NCBI RefSeq assembly: GCF_020510425.1
Contig: NZ_JAHBAH010000001.1
Coordinates: forward strand, 2,089,001 to 2,153,000
Length of the DNA: 64,000 nt
DNA from: Quatrionicoccus australiensis
Lineage (GTDB): Bacteria > Pseudomonadota > Gammaproteobacteria > Burkholderiales > Rhodocyclaceae
Direction of reading: 5' to 3'
Shown here: positions 1-12,074 of the stretch, piece by piece
Position numbering within the stretch: position 1 is the first letter of the stretch
How the letters are laid out: each line of letters begins with the position of its first letter
Program-made: the position numbers and the translations under genes
Notes under the pieces: generated by a model
What the model was told of the DNA's origin: nothing
Database searches by the model: none
Seen by the model: only the letters and a program-made list of their open reading frames with translations

Positions 1-318
1 ATCCTGATGCAGGCGATGAGCCGTGCCGCCATTCTGACCAACGAAAAATTCCGCGGCGTGCGCGTGGTTCTGGGCGACAATAGCCTGAAATTGATCGCCG
101 CCAATGCCGAGCAGGAAGAGGCTCAGGAAGAAATCGAAGTGCAATACACCGGCGACGTCATCGATGTCGGCTTCAATGTCGGCTATCTGCTGGATGTGCT
201 CAACAACGTGCACACCGAAGAAATCCAGTGGAGTTTCAACGATGCCAACTCCAGCGCGCTGATTACCGTACCGGGCAATGAGCGATTCAAGTACGTTGTC
301 ATGCCGATGCGTATTTGA
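1..318 (+). CDS. dnaN: DNA polymerase III subunit beta, sliding clamp (3' part)
   Basis: Only the last ~105 residues lie in the window; the gene enters from the left edge in frame 1. The protein ends VMPMRI, the classic C-terminus of the bacterial beta clamp, and contains the clamp domain III pattern (FRGVRVVL, VGYLLDVLNN). The clamp encircles DNA and tethers polymerase III. gyrB follows after 40 bp, as in the standard dnaA-dnaN-gyrB origin cluster. dnaA itself is outside the window. Confidence 0.97.
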   Translation: MLMQAMSRAAILTNEKFRGVRVVLGDNSLKLIAANAEQEEAQEEIEVQYTGDVIDVGFNVGYLLDVLNNVHTEEIQWSFNDANSSALITVPGNERFKYVVMPMRI

Positions 319-331
319 GCCCTGTATCTAA

Positions 332-2848
<2,517 letters not shown>

Positions 2849-2866
2849 GTAATTTTTGCTTTCAGG

Positions 2867-2895
2867 AAAAGGCTCCGCTGGTCGGAGCCTTTTCT
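2867..2895 (+). terminator. Rho-independent terminator of gyrB
   Basis: Perfect 10-bp stem AAAAGGCTCC / GGAGCCTTTT with a 7-nt loop, followed by a T-rich tail, 18 bp after the gyrB stop. Confidence 0.9.
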
Positions 2896-2911
2896 TTGTC
2901 GGGAGTTTTTC

Positions 2912-3364
2912 ATGCGGGTTGTGATTCAGCGGGTCAAAGAGGCTTCGGTAGCGGTCGACGGTGAAATTTGCGGCAAAATCGGGGCGGGTTTGCTGATTCT
3001 GGCGGGTTTCGAAGAAGCCGATACGGCAGCCGATCTGGACTGGATGGCGGGCAAGATTGTGCGCAGCCGCATTTTTTCTGATGCGGATGGCGTGATGAAC
3101 TGCAGTGTCCAGGAGGTGGGTGGCGGGATTCTGGCGGTGTCGCAGTTCACGCTTTACGCCTCGCTGAAGAAGGGCAACCGGCCGTCGTGGAGTCGGGCGG
3201 CGCGTGGCGATATCTCGCAGCCGCTGTTCGAACGCTTCGTGGCAAAACTGGAGCAGGAATTGGGTCGACCGGTGGCCACCGGCATTTTCGGTGCCGACAT
3301 GCAGGTCAGTTTGCTCAACGACGGGCCGGTCACCCTGACGGTTGATTCGCGCAATCCCGACTAG
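2912..3364 (+). CDS. dtd: D-aminoacyl-tRNA deacylase
   Basis: 150 aa, the usual Dtd length. The family start [13 protein letters not shown], the SQFTLYAS motif (catalytic Ser/Gln region) and the cross-subunit GPVT motif are all visible. The enzyme hydrolyses D-amino acids and glycine mischarged onto tRNA, preventing their use by the ribosome. The ATG is preceded by GGGAG six bases upstream. Its TAG stop shares the palindrome CTAG with the stop of the convergent sirtuin gene, so there is no spacer between the two. Confidence 0.96.
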   Translation: MRVVIQRVKEASVAVDGEICGKIGAGLLILAGFEEADTAADLDWMAGKIVRSRIFSDADGVMNCSVQEVGGGILAVSQFTLYASLKKGNRPSWSRAARGDISQPLFERFVAKLEQELGRPVATGIFGADMQVSLLNDGPVTLTVDSRNPD

Positions 3365-4170
3365 GCGAATGCCTGGTACAGCTGTTCGATGCCCTTGAGT
3401 GCGCCAAGCGGCAAGGCCAGGGCATCCGGGCGATGAGCGATTTCCGGCTCGTTCGGATTGAGGCGGATCAACCGGCCCGGTTGCCGTTCGGAGAAATTGC
3501 GCACGCTGGGTACCTGCGTTCCGGCACCGATTTCCAGCGTTACCAGACGGTCGACCGTGGCCAGCCAGCGTTGCAGGTTTTGCCGTTGCAGCGCACTGCG
3601 TCGCTCCAGCCATTGCCAGTCGTTGAACATCAGGATGTTGGGGCGGGCCAGTTGGCCGCAACGCCGGCAAAGCGGCGGATCACCAATGAGCAGGCAGTTT
3701 TCGCTATCGACCTCGGGTTGAAAACTGTCAGCCGGCCAGATTTCCTCACTGCATGCGGCGGCGCATTGCAGGTGGCTGATCGAGCCATGCACTTCGCAGA
3801 CCCGCTCGGCCGGAAAGCCGGCTTTCTTGAAGTGGCCATCGACGTTGCTGGTGAACACGAAGGCGCCGTGCTCCAGCTTTTCGGCGAGCGCGAGCAGCAT
3901 GGCAAAGCCGGCATGCGGTTTGGTCTGGCGATAGAGCGCCAGGCGATGCCCGTAAAAGCCCCAGGCAAGCGCCGGGTTGCGTTCAAAGGCGGCGGGGTTG
4001 GCGATGGCCTCAAATGCGATGCGGGCTCTGCCCAGGGCCGGGTAAACGCCCCAGAAGCCTCCCGGACCGCGAAAGTCCGGCAAGCCGGAATCGATGCCCA
4101 TGCCGGCGCCGGCGGTAAGCAGCAAGCCATCGGCTTGGCGGATCCAGGCGGCGGCTTGCTCGATTTGCAT
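3361..4170 (-). CDS. Sir2-family NAD-dependent protein deacylase
   Basis: 269 aa sirtuin. Visible motifs are the NAD-binding [16 protein letters not shown] (~20-35), the [12 protein letters not shown] variant of TQNVDxLH, the catalytic histidine in [10 protein letters not shown], and two Cys pairs (CAAAC and CRRC) for structural zinc. Sirtuins remove acyl groups from lysine, consuming NAD+. The GAGMG and TSNVDGHF variants differ from the E. coli CobB type, so it belongs to another bacterial sirtuin subgroup and its substrate is unknown. Its start overlaps the upstream small membrane gene (TGATG), suggesting translational coupling. Confidence 0.9.
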   Translation of the reverse strand: MQIEQAAAWIRQADGLLLTAGAGMGIDSGLPDFRGPGGFWGVYPALGRARIAFEAIANPAAFERNPALAWGFYGHRLALYRQTKPHAGFAMLLALAEKLEHGAFVFTSNVDGHFKKAGFPAERVCEVHGSISHLQCAAACSEEIWPADSFQPEVDSENCLLIGDPPLCRRCGQLARPNILMFNDWQWLERRSALQRQNLQRWLATVDRLVTLEIGAGTQVPSVRNFSERQPGRLIRLNPNEPEIAHRPDALALPLGALKGIEQLYQAFA

Positions 4171-4391
4171 CAGCCGGGGAGGAAGAGGCTGATCAGGAGG
4201 CTGCCCAGGTAAAGGGCGATTGCCAGTCCGAAGATGGTCAGCAAGCGCGTTGCCCAGTATTTCTCGAGGCGTTGCTGGGCCTGTTCGCGCTCGGCCAGTT
4301 GTTGCAGAAGCCGCAGCTTTTGCCGCGGTATATCGGTCAACCGCGCGGAAAGCGCCTTTTTTGCTTGATGTCTGGATGGAAAAGACGCCAT
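4170..4391 (-). CDS. Small single-pass membrane protein, unknown function
   Basis: 73 aa. The N-terminal two thirds is charged, helical and rich in Gln/Arg/Lys (a likely short coiled coil). It is followed by one hydrophobic segment (~50-70, LLTIFGLAIALYLGSLLISL), so it is probably a tail-anchored inner membrane protein. I do not recognise a family. Its stop overlaps the sirtuin start by one base, so the two are likely co-transcribed and coupled. The ATG is 10 bp from the end of the HD-GYP gene. Confidence 0.6.
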   Translation of the reverse strand: MASFPSRHQAKKALSARLTDIPRQKLRLLQQLAEREQAQQRLEKYWATRLLTIFGLAIALYLGSLLISLFLPG

Positions 4392-4401
4392 GACCGAAAA
4401 A

Positions 4402-5538
4402 TCAGTCGCTATCCTTCGGGCTGGTCAGAACGCCCGGATAACCCTGCGGATCATCGCGATGGGCGTAGATTTCGTTGATCTTGAATTCGACGTCGGTGAG
4501 TGGCCCAAATTCATCCGCGTAGATTTCCCTGACCTGAAGGATTTCCGGCAAGGCCTTTTCGAATGCGCGCATCAGGCTTGGATCGAAATGAAGACCGGAC
4601 TGTTTCTGCATCAGCTCCAGCGATTCTTCGATCGGGTAGGCCTTTTTGTAGGGGCGGACCGAAACCAGCGCATCAAAGACGTCGGCGATGGCCACGATGC
4701 GTCCCTCGAGCGGAATATTTTCGCCTTTCAGGCCTTGCGGATATCCGCTGCCATCCCATTTTTCGTGGTGTGAAAGGGCAATGATGCGGGCCGTTTCGAG
4801 CAACTCGTTTTCATGTTTACCGATGATTTCGGCGCCCATGATCGGGTGCTGCTGCATGATCTTCCATTCTTCTGCATCCAGTTTGCCCGGCTTGAGCAGG
4901 ATCGAATCGGGAATGCCGATTTTGCCGATGTCGTGCATCGGCGCGGTGTTGAAGATGATGTTGGCGGTTTCTTCACCCAGGCCGTGCGCTTCGGCGACCA
5001 AGCGGGCGTAGTGGCTCATGCGCAGCACATGGTTGCCGGTTTCGTTGTCCTTGAATTCGGCGGCACGCCCGAGGCGGCGGATGATCTGCTGCCGCGTTGT
5101 CATCAGCTCGTGGGTGCGCTGCTTGACCATGCGCTCGAGTTCGCGGCTCTGGTCGTAAAGCGCCAGATGGGTGCGCACGCGTGCCTTGACGATGGGCGGG
5201 CTGATCGGCTTGGTGATGTAATCGACGGCGCCGAGTTCGAGGCCTCGCTCCTCGTCTTCGATCGAGCTCATGGCGGTGACGAAAATGACCGGAATACGGC
5301 GCCGGTCGGGATTGGCCTTGAGGCGGCGGCAGATTTCCAGGCCGGAGAGGCCGGGCATCATGATGTCGAGCAGGATGAGGTCGGGCGGTTCGTCCGAGTA
5401 GGCGATCTTCAGTGCCTTTTCACCTGAGGTGGCGACCCGGATCCGATAGTCGTTGCCGAGCAGTTCGCTGAGCAGGGTGATGTTTTCCGGCGTGTCATCG
5501 ACAACGAGAATGCTCTGTTTGGGTAGCAATGAGATCAT
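4402..5538 (-). CDS. Response regulator with HD-GYP cyclic-di-GMP phosphodiesterase domain (RpfG type)
   Basis: 378 aa. The receiver domain (1-120) has acidic DD near the start, phosphoacceptor D58 in LILLDIMMPG, and K110 in YITKP. A linker helix (130-155) leads to an HD-GYP domain (155-340) with intact H202-D203 in HDIGKIGIPD and HHEKWDGSGYP at 257-267. HD-GYP domains hydrolyse cyclic-di-GMP, and phosphorylation of the receiver should control this. The start overlaps the stop of the upstream hybrid kinase by 4 bp (ATGA), so kinase and regulator are almost certainly made together and form one signalling pair. Confidence 0.93.
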   Translation of the reverse strand: MISLLPKQSILVVDDTPENITLLSELLGNDYRIRVATSGEKALKIAYSDEPPDLILLDIMMPGLSGLEICRRLKANPDRRRIPVIFVTAMSSIEDEERGLELGAVDYITKPISPPIVKARVRTHLALYDQSRELERMVKQRTHELMTTRQQIIRRLGRAAEFKDNETGNHVLRMSHYARLVAEAHGLGEETANIIFNTAPMHDIGKIGIPDSILLKPGKLDAEEWKIMQQHPIMGAEIIGKHENELLETARIIALSHHEKWDGSGYPQGLKGENIPLEGRIVAIADVFDALVSVRPYKKAYPIEESLELMQKQSGLHFDPSLMRAFEKALPEILQVREIYADEFGPLTDVEFKINEIYAHRDDPQGYPGVLTSPKDSD

Positions 5539-8500
5539 GGCTGGCTGCGGATTTCGTCCGTATTGAGATCGATGGAGAGTTCGCCGGCAATTTTCAGCAG
5601 CGTTTCGATGGCACTGTCAAATTCGTAGCTTTCAACATCGCGAACCAGCTTCTTGACTTGCAGCGGATCGGTCTGCGCGTTGAGTTCTTGTTCAATTGTA
5701 GCGATTTGCTGGACTGCCGACGCATCCGAGTTGGCGAGCAGTCTCTGCATCTCGATCAGCGAGGCGCGCAAACGGGCGCTATCCTGCGGCAAGAGCGAGA
5801 CCGCGCTGTTTCTGACCTCATTTTTCTTTAGCGTGTTTGCCTGCAGCAGAAGTTTGTCGAGGGCAGTGGCTAGTTCCCGGAGCAAGGTGTCGATTTGTTC
5901 CGACTCGTTCAGCGCCGAGTTTTTCAGCTTGCTTTCCAGGGCTTGGGCCAGTGCCGCCACCTGATTGGCGCCGATATTGCCGGCCAGGCCACGCAGGGTG
6001 TGCGCAAGGAGGTGCATTTTCTCGACGTCACCGGCAAGGCGCCAGGCTTTCAGGCGTTCGATCGCATCGGCCTGGTTTTCATGGAAGCGCCTCAGGATGC
6101 GTTCGAACATGGCCCGATTGCCACCCAGACGTTTGAGGGCGGCATTCTCATCAAGAACGGCAAGCTCGGAGATGCTCGTTTCCTGGTTTGCCGCGGCCGG
6201 GAGTGACGGGGCTTCCGCTGTGCTGCTGGTCTTGTTCAGCCAGCGGGCCAGCGTGGCGTAAAGCAGTTCGACGTCGATCGGCTTGGCGATGTGGTCGTTC
6301 ATGCCTGTCGCAATACAGTGCTCGCGGTCGCTGGCCATGGCATTGGCGGTCATGGCGATGATCGGAAGTGCGGCGAAACGCGGCTCGGAGCGAATCTGCC
6401 GGGTGGCTTCGTAGCCGTCCATCACCGGCATCTGGCAGTCCATCAGTACCAGGTCATAGTGCGCCTGTCTGACACACTTGACGGCCTCTTCGCCATTGAC
6501 CGCAAGCTCGACGGTCAACCCGGTCAAACAGAGCATTTCCTCGGCCAGTTCACGATTCACTTCGTTGTCTTCAACGAGCAGGACATGATGTCCGGAAAGA
6601 TCGGGGCGACCGCTGCCGGCAAGCTTGCCAGCCTGCATTTCGGCGCCATTCCGGTGGTGTACCGTCTCGACAATGCAGTCGAAAAGGGAGGATGGCGTGA
6701 TCGGCTTGGCGAGTATCGCGTCAACGCTGAGGCCGTCCAATTGCTGGCGCAACTCGTCGTGATCGAAGGCGGTTGTCATGATGACTTTGACTGCCGCATC
6801 CAGGGCCTGTGTTTCGCGCAGGCGACGCAGTGTCTCGATGCCGTCCATGCCGGGCATTTTCCAGTCGATGATCAGCAACTGGTAGGGCTGGTCGGCGGCG
6901 CTGGCGCGGGCGACTTCGGCAAGCCCCTCGGGGCCGCTGGCAACGGCATGGCTGGGCAAGCCGAAGGCGAGCAACTGATGGTGGAAAATCTGCCGGGCAC
7001 CGGGGCTGTCATCGATGACCAGGGTGTTCAATTGTTCGGGCAGGCCGAGGCGGCCGCGGCTGATCCCGGTTTCGGCGGCGAGTCCGAAGGGCAGCGTGAA
7101 ATGGAAACGACTGCCGACGCCCGGCGTGCTGTTGACGCCGATCCGGCCACCCATCATCTCGACGATGCGCTTGCTGATTGAAAGACCCAGCCCGGTGCCA
7201 CCGTATTTTCGGGTGGTTGAACTGTCGGCCTGGCTGAAGGCCTTGAACAGTTGCTGTTGCTGTTCTTCCGACATGCCGATGCCGGTATCGCGGACTTCGA
7301 AGCGTAGTTCGACGCCATCTTCGTTACGCGAAACCAGGCTGACGGTCAGCGTGACTTCGCCCTGTTCGGTGAATTTGACGGCATTGCCGATCAGGTTGAG
7401 CAATACCTGGTTGAGGCGCAACGGATCGCCCTGCAGATTCCCCGGCACATCGTTGGCGATGTCGAAGAGCAGTTCGAGCCCGCGTTCGCTGGCCTTGACC
7501 AGGCAGATGTCGGCGAGATTTTGCAGGTTGTCGTCGAGACGAAAGGCGGTTTGCTCGATGAGCATCTTGCCGGCCTCGATTTTCGACAGATCGAGAATGT
7601 CGTTGATGATGCCGAGCAGGCCCTTGGCGGCATTGTCGACCTTGCTCAGATAATTTTTCTGGCGGATGGTCAGGTCGGTTTGCAGTGCGAGGTGGGTCAT
7701 GCCGATGATGGCATTCATCGGGGTGCGGATTTCGTGGCTCATGTTGGCCAGGAAGTCGGCCTTGGCGGCGGCGGCATCTTCGGCGGCGGTACGGGCGCGC
7801 TCGGATTCGCGTTCGGCGTTCTTGAGCGGGGTGATATCGACGATGACGCCGATCAGCCCGCCCGGTTCGTCTTCCGTCGTGCGGAAGCCGGTTACCGAGT
7901 ACAGCGTGTCGCGCAGGATGCCGTCAGCGGTCGACATCGGAATTTCGCGGGAAATGCGGCCGCATTCGGCAATCACCTGTTCGTCTTCAAGCTGATAGGC
8001 GAGGCGCATTTCTTCCGGCAGGTAGTCGAGATCGAGTCCCCGCTTGCCGATGAAATCGGCGCGATCGATGCCAAAAAACGCTTCGTAAGCATGATTGCAG
8101 CCCAGGAAGCGGGTATGCGGCCCCTTGTAGAAGATGGGGTTGGGAATGGTGTCGAGCAGCGCTTGCAGGAAGGCAAACTGGCGGATCAGTTCCGCTTCCA
8201 TCTGGCGGCGGTCGGTGATGTCGAGCACGGTGACGAGCAGTGAGTCGAGTTCGCCGCTATCGCTTTGGATGGGCGCGATCTGCACATCGCCCCAACGCGT
8301 TTCGCCACCCTTGGCGAGAAACTCGAATTCGCTGCGGATGAACTTCTCCTGACCGCTGGCGAGTCTGGCCAGTGCGGTTTCCAGCCTGTCCTGTTCGTGC
8401 AGCGGCAGGACGCGGATATCCGGTTTCGTGAGCAGGGCGTCGATCGGATAGCCGGTGAACTCGGCATAGGCGCGGTTAACCTGGGTGCGCTGTTTTTGCG

Positions 8501-9902
8501 GGCTCAGGCTGACGATGCCGACCGCCGCATTATCGAAGACCGCGCGGAAGAAGCTTTCGCGTTTTTGCAGGATGCCCTGGTTTTCGCGCAGCGCCTGGGT
8601 GCGATTGGCAACCGTGATTTCCAGTTCGGAATAGGCGTCCTGCAGGGCTTGGCGCGAGTTGCACAGGTGTTCGCGCATGGTCTCAAGGGCGGTGGCGAGT
8701 TGGGTGACCTCGCGCCAGGGTGCGTCGCTGAACACCGGGTCGTCCAGCTCCAGTTTGCCGATGCGTTCGCTTTCTTCGGCGAGGGCGAGGAGCGGATGTC
8801 CGAATTGCTTGGCCAGCCGGATCGCCACGATCAGGCCAAGAGCCAGACAGACCAGCGTGATCAGCGCGAGCAGCCAGAGATCCCGCTGACTGGTTGGATT
8901 GAAATCGCTTTCCGGTGCGAAAACGCCGATCCAGACGCGTTGGGTGCCGCTGTCGATTGGCCGGAAATGGCTGAGCCAGTCGCCGTCAGGCAACTCGAAG
9001 CCGTTCAGGCCGCCGTTTTGCCGACCGCCATTGTGCCAGGCGGCGTAGCCCGCACTCAGTTCGGGCATTTCCAGTTCTTCGGCAGTTTTCAACAGGGCTT
9101 TATTGATGGCAGCCCGGTCGGTGAAGCGGGGGTCATGCGGTGGCGCCAGCAATTTTCCGTCGGCAGTAAACAATGCAGCCTTTTTATGGGAGCCTGGTGT
9201 CAGTTGTGTCGTGTATTCGGCAATATCGCTGAGCCTGACGTCATGGCCGATGACATAACGGGAGCCGTCGGCAGCCCGCCAGCTTGTCGCTGCGGTCAGG
9301 CCGGCCTCCTTGGTCGTGTAGAAAATGTAGGGCGCCGTCCAGAAGATCGACTGTGGGTCGCTCAGCGCCATGGCCCCCTTGAACCAGGGACGGGTGCGGG
9401 CATCGTAGTCGCGCTGGCGCATTTCGACGCTTTCGATCTGGCGCTGCGCATTCCAGGTGATCCAGTAGGTCTGGTCGCCCCAGTTGGCCGGATCGCTGAT
9501 GCGATTGATCCAGTGCCCGTCGCTGTTGCGCAGGAGCAGGAATTCACGGCCGGATTCGTGCGCGAAAATGACCGAGGAAATGTCGTTGTTGTTGGCGAGA
9601 ATGGGGAAAAACAGCTCGTTGAAGCGCAACAGCTGGTTGTGATCGAGTCCGCCGTTTTCGCCCCAGTCCCGGCTGCTGCGCAGGGTGATTTCAACGGTCT
9701 TGACGAGGCGGTTGAGGCGCGCTTCCAGTTGCTCGGAAACAAGCTGCATCTGGGCTTCGGCCAGACGCTCGATACTTGGGCGGCCGATCAGCAGATAGAT
9801 GCTGAAGGAGAAGACGGCGAGGGCAAAAAGGATGAGCAGCCCGACACGCAGGATCAGGCTGTTGGCAAAGCCGGGCTTGCGGAATGAGATACCCTGAAAC
9901 AA
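5535..9902 (-). CDS. Hybrid sensor histidine kinase with two receivers and an HPt domain
   Basis: 1455 aa membrane sensor. Order: TM1 (~14-39), periplasmic sensor region (~40-340), TM2 (~345-368), HAMP-like linker, PAS1 (~447-565), PAS2 (~574-700), HisKA with H723 in SHEIRTPMNAI, HATPase (~825-945), receiver 1 (D1013 in IIDWKMPG), receiver 2 (D1155 in LMDCQMPV) and C-terminal HPt (H1301 in LAHTLRGLAG). A full His-Asp-His relay is therefore present in one chain, ending at the HPt that can pass phosphate to the overlapping HD-GYP regulator. The start appears to be TTG at 9902, with AGGGG 7-8 bases upstream; no in-frame ATG or GTG is available before TM1. The ligand is unknown. Confidence 0.93.
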   Translation of the reverse strand: MFQGISFRKPGFANSLILRVGLLILFALAVFSFSIYLLIGRPSIERLAEAQMQLVSEQLEARLNRLVKTVEITLRSSRDWGENGGLDHNQLLRFNELFFPILANNNDISSVIFAHESGREFLLLRNSDGHWINRISDPANWGDQTYWITWNAQRQIESVEMRQRDYDARTRPWFKGAMALSDPQSIFWTAPYIFYTTKEAGLTAATSWRAADGSRYVIGHDVRLSDIAEYTTQLTPGSHKKAALFTADGKLLAPPHDPRFTDRAAINKALLKTAEELEMPELSAGYAAWHNGGRQNGGLNGFELPDGDWLSHFRPIDSGTQRVWIGVFAPESDFNPTSQRDLWLLALITLVCLALGLIVAIRLAKQFGHPLLALAEESERIGKLELDDPVFSDAPWREVTQLATALETMREHLCNSRQALQDAYSELEITVANRTQALRENQGILQKRESFFRAVFDNAAVGIVSLSPQKQRTQVNRAYAEFTGYPIDALLTKPDIRVLPLHEQDRLETALARLASGQEKFIRSEFEFLAKGGETRWGDVQIAPIQSDSGELDSLLVTVLDITDRRQMEAELIRQFAFLQALLDTIPNPIFYKGPHTRFLGCNHAYEAFFGIDRADFIGKRGLDLDYLPEEMRLAYQLEDEQVIAECGRISREIPMSTADGILRDTLYSVTGFRTTEDEPGGLIGVIVDITPLKNAERESERARTAAEDAAAAKADFLANMSHEIRTPMNAIIGMTHLALQTDLTIRQKNYLSKVDNAAKGLLGIINDILDLSKIEAGKMLIEQTAFRLDDNLQNLADICLVKASERGLELLFDIANDVPGNLQGDPLRLNQVLLNLIGNAVKFTEQGEVTLTVSLVSRNEDGVELRFEVRDTGIGMSEEQQQQLFKAFSQADSSTTRKYGGTGLGLSISKRIVEMMGGRIGVNSTPGVGSRFHFTLPFGLAAETGISRGRLGLPEQLNTLVIDDSPGARQIFHHQLLAFGLPSHAVASGPEGLAEVARASAADQPYQLLIIDWKMPGMDGIETLRRLRETQALDAAVKVIMTTAFDHDELRQQLDGLSVDAILAKPITPSSLFDCIVETVHHRNGAEMQAGKLAGSGRPDLSGHHVLLVEDNEVNRELAEEMLCLTGLTVELAVNGEEAVKCVRQAHYDLVLMDCQMPVMDGYEATRQIRSEPRFAALPIIAMTANAMASDREHCIATGMNDHIAKPIDVELLYATLARWLNKTSSTAEAPSLPAAANQETSISELAVLDENAALKRLGGNRAMFERILRRFHENQADAIERLKAWRLAGDVEKMHLLAHTLRGLAGNIGANQVAALAQALESKLKNSALNESEQIDTLLRELATALDKLLLQANTLKKNEVRNSAVSLLPQDSARLRASLIEMQRLLANSDASAVQQIATIEQELNAQTDPLQVKKLVRDVESYEFDSAIETLLKIAGELSIDLNTDEIRSQP

Positions 9903-10027
9903 TACACACCCCTTTGTCTGCCGGCTTGTCGGCCGGGTCTGCTGGCGCTATTTGGCTGTCGTGTGCAGAAGCCGGTTGAGGAGATATACGACTAGCATCC
10001 GGTAGTGTCAACTCGGCCCGCAGTGAA

Positions 10028-11056
10028 TCACGGGATGACGTTGATGGGTGGGGGTTGGCCGATGAATTCTAGGCGTTTGTGCAAGGCTTCGCTGACGAAA
10101 ATCCGCTCCTGGCGGTCGACGCGCAAAACCATGCCGATTTGCATTTGCTTCGCCATCTCCCGCCAGCGTTCGTCGCCGGCAACGAAGATCGGCTTGGATG
10201 TGGCATCGGACAGCGTGCCTGCCCTCGGGCCGGCGGGAATCAGCACGGTGACAGCCTGCGTGTGATCGACCGGATAGCCGGTTCGCGGGTCGAGCAGGTG
10301 GGCATAGCGTTTGCCGCCGACTTCGAAGAAACGCTGGTAATCACCGGAGGTGCCGATCGCTTCGCCGTCTTCCAGGGCGATGGTGGCGAGCGGGCCGGGC
10401 TGGCGCGGATGCTGGATGCCGACCCGCCATTTCTTGCCTTCCTTGCTGCCCAGCGCCATGACATTGCCGCCGATGTTGATCAGCGCGTTGTTGATGCCCT
10501 GGGCGCGCAGGATGGCGGCGGCGCGGTCGAGGGCGACGCCTTTCAGGTAGCCGCCGAAATCGAGGGCGACGTTGCGGTTGCGGCTGCTGATCGTGGTGTC
10601 GTGGATGCTGATGTCAGCCAGCGACGGCTTCTTCGCCAGCCAGGCCTTGATGTCGGCCTCGGGCGGCAATTCGGCCTTGAACTCGTCGGCCTGAAAACCC
10701 CAGAGTTTGATCAGTTGACCGATGGCCGGATCGAACAGGTAGTCGCCCTGCTTGCTGAGCTGCTGCGCCTCGCTGACGAAGCCGGCCAGTTCGGGGCTCA
10801 CGCTTAGCGGCTTGCCGGCGGCAATCGCATCGTTCAGTGCGGTCAGTTCGGACGGTTGCCAGGCGTGGTAGGCGCGGTGCAGGCGGTCGAATTCGCGCAG
10901 CACGGCGGCAATCGCCTGCCGGCCCTGTTCCGGGTCATTGCTGACGACCAGCACTTCGACGCGCGTGCCGAAAACGTAGGCCTGCTGTTCCTGCAAGGGT
11001 GTCCGGCCACAGGCCGTCAGCCAGAGCAGGGAAAGAAGGATCAGGCAATGCCGCAT
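10028..11056 (-). CDS. apbE: FAD:protein FMN transferase, lipoprotein
   Basis: 342 aa. The N-terminus is a lipoprotein signal with lipobox LTAC (C16). The body shows the ApbE patterns DFGGYLKGVALDRA and LLDPRTGYPVDH followed by the GTLSDATSK segment near the metal/FAD site. ApbE covalently attaches FMN to Thr residues of flavoproteins such as NqrB/NqrC or RnfG/RnfD in the periplasm. No such target gene is in the window. The 5' end overlaps the 3' end of gshB by 16 bp, so it is likely the third gene of a gshA-gshB-apbE operon. Confidence 0.93.
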   Translation of the reverse strand: MRHCLILLSLLWLTACGRTPLQEQQAYVFGTRVEVLVVSNDPEQGRQAIAAVLREFDRLHRAYHAWQPSELTALNDAIAAGKPLSVSPELAGFVSEAQQLSKQGDYLFDPAIGQLIKLWGFQADEFKAELPPEADIKAWLAKKPSLADISIHDTTISSRNRNVALDFGGYLKGVALDRAAAILRAQGINNALINIGGNVMALGSKEGKKWRVGIQHPRQPGPLATIALEDGEAIGTSGDYQRFFEVGGKRYAHLLDPRTGYPVDHTQAVTVLIPAGPRAGTLSDATSKPIFVAGDERWREMAKQMQIGMVLRVDRQERIFVSEALHKRLEFIGQPPPINVIP

Positions 11057-12063
11057 GCGTGTTCGATCGCCGTGATGAAGGCACCGGCTGCATCGAAGCC
11101 CGTCTGCTGACGGATTTCGACCATGCAGGTCGGGCTGGTGACATTGATTTCGGTGAGATGGCTGCCGATGACGTCGAGGCCGACCAGCATCAGGCCGCGC
11201 TTGAACAGGATGGGGCCGAGGTGTTCGGCGATCTCGCGGTCACGCGGCGAAAGTTCCTGCGCGACGCCGGTGCCGCCGACCGCCAGGTTGCCGCGCGTCT
11301 CGCCGGCCTTGGGGATGCGCGCCAGGCAATAGGGAACCGGCTTGCCGGCAATCAGCAGGATGCGTTTGTCGCCCTGGCTGATCTCGGGCAGGTAGCGCTG
11401 CGCCATCACGGTGCGCGCGCCTTCGTGCGTGAGCGTCTCGATGATGACGTTGCGGTTCGGATCATTGCGGTGGATGCGGAAAATCTGGCTGCCGCCCATG
11501 CCGTCGAGCGGCTTGAGGATGACATCGCGCTGCTCGTCGATGAAATGCTGCAGCAGATGCATGTCGCGCGCGATCAGCGTGGTCGGTGCGTATTGCTCGA
11601 ACTCGGTGATCGCGATCTTTTCCGAATGCTCGCGCAGCGCACGCGGCCGGTTGAAGACGCGCACGCCGCTCGCTTCGGCGCGTTCGAGCAGCCAGGTCGC
11701 GGTGATGTACTCGAAATCGAAGGGCGGGTCCTTGCGCATGATCACACCGTCGAAAGCCTTGAGCGGCAGCCATTCGCGGTGGGTTTCGCGGTACCAGTCG
11801 TGATCGTCGGGGCGCAGGTGCAGATGCACCGCCTCGCCGAAGACGCCGCCGGCGTGGTGGCCGGCTTCGGCGGTGCGCCAGCCGAGCGTTGCGCAATCGA
11901 TCGCGTAGACCTCGTGACCGTGCTTCTCGGCGGCCCGCATCATGGCCACGGAAGAGTCCTTCCAGGCTTTCAGGGAATCGAGCGGGTCGAGGATGAAAGC
12001 CAGTTTCAGCGACTGGCTGCTGCCGCCGAGCAGGTGTTTTTCGAAATGGAGTTGTTGCGTCAC
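11041..12063 (-). CDS. gshB: Glutathione synthetase
   Basis: 340 aa ATP-grasp enzyme joining gamma-glutamylcysteine and glycine. Diagnostic stretches match GshB: FILDPLDSLK near the N-terminus, MRKDPPFDFEYI, LKPLDGMGGSQIFR, YLPEISQGDKRILL, ARIPKAGETRGNLA and the C-terminal EINVTSPTC. The start used is a GTG 12 bp after the gshA stop, giving about 18 extra residues relative to E. coli GshB; a later start is possible. It sits between gshA and apbE on the same strand. Confidence 0.96.
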   Translation of the reverse strand: MTQQLHFEKHLLGGSSQSLKLAFILDPLDSLKAWKDSSVAMMRAAEKHGHEVYAIDCATLGWRTAEAGHHAGGVFGEAVHLHLRPDDHDWYRETHREWLPLKAFDGVIMRKDPPFDFEYITATWLLERAEASGVRVFNRPRALREHSEKIAITEFEQYAPTTLIARDMHLLQHFIDEQRDVILKPLDGMGGSQIFRIHRNDPNRNVIIETLTHEGARTVMAQRYLPEISQGDKRILLIAGKPVPYCLARIPKAGETRGNLAVGGTGVAQELSPRDREIAEHLGPILFKRGLMLVGLDVIGSHLTEINVTSPTCMVEIRQQTGFDAAGAFITAIEHACGIA

Positions 12064-12074
12064 AGGCCCGATTT

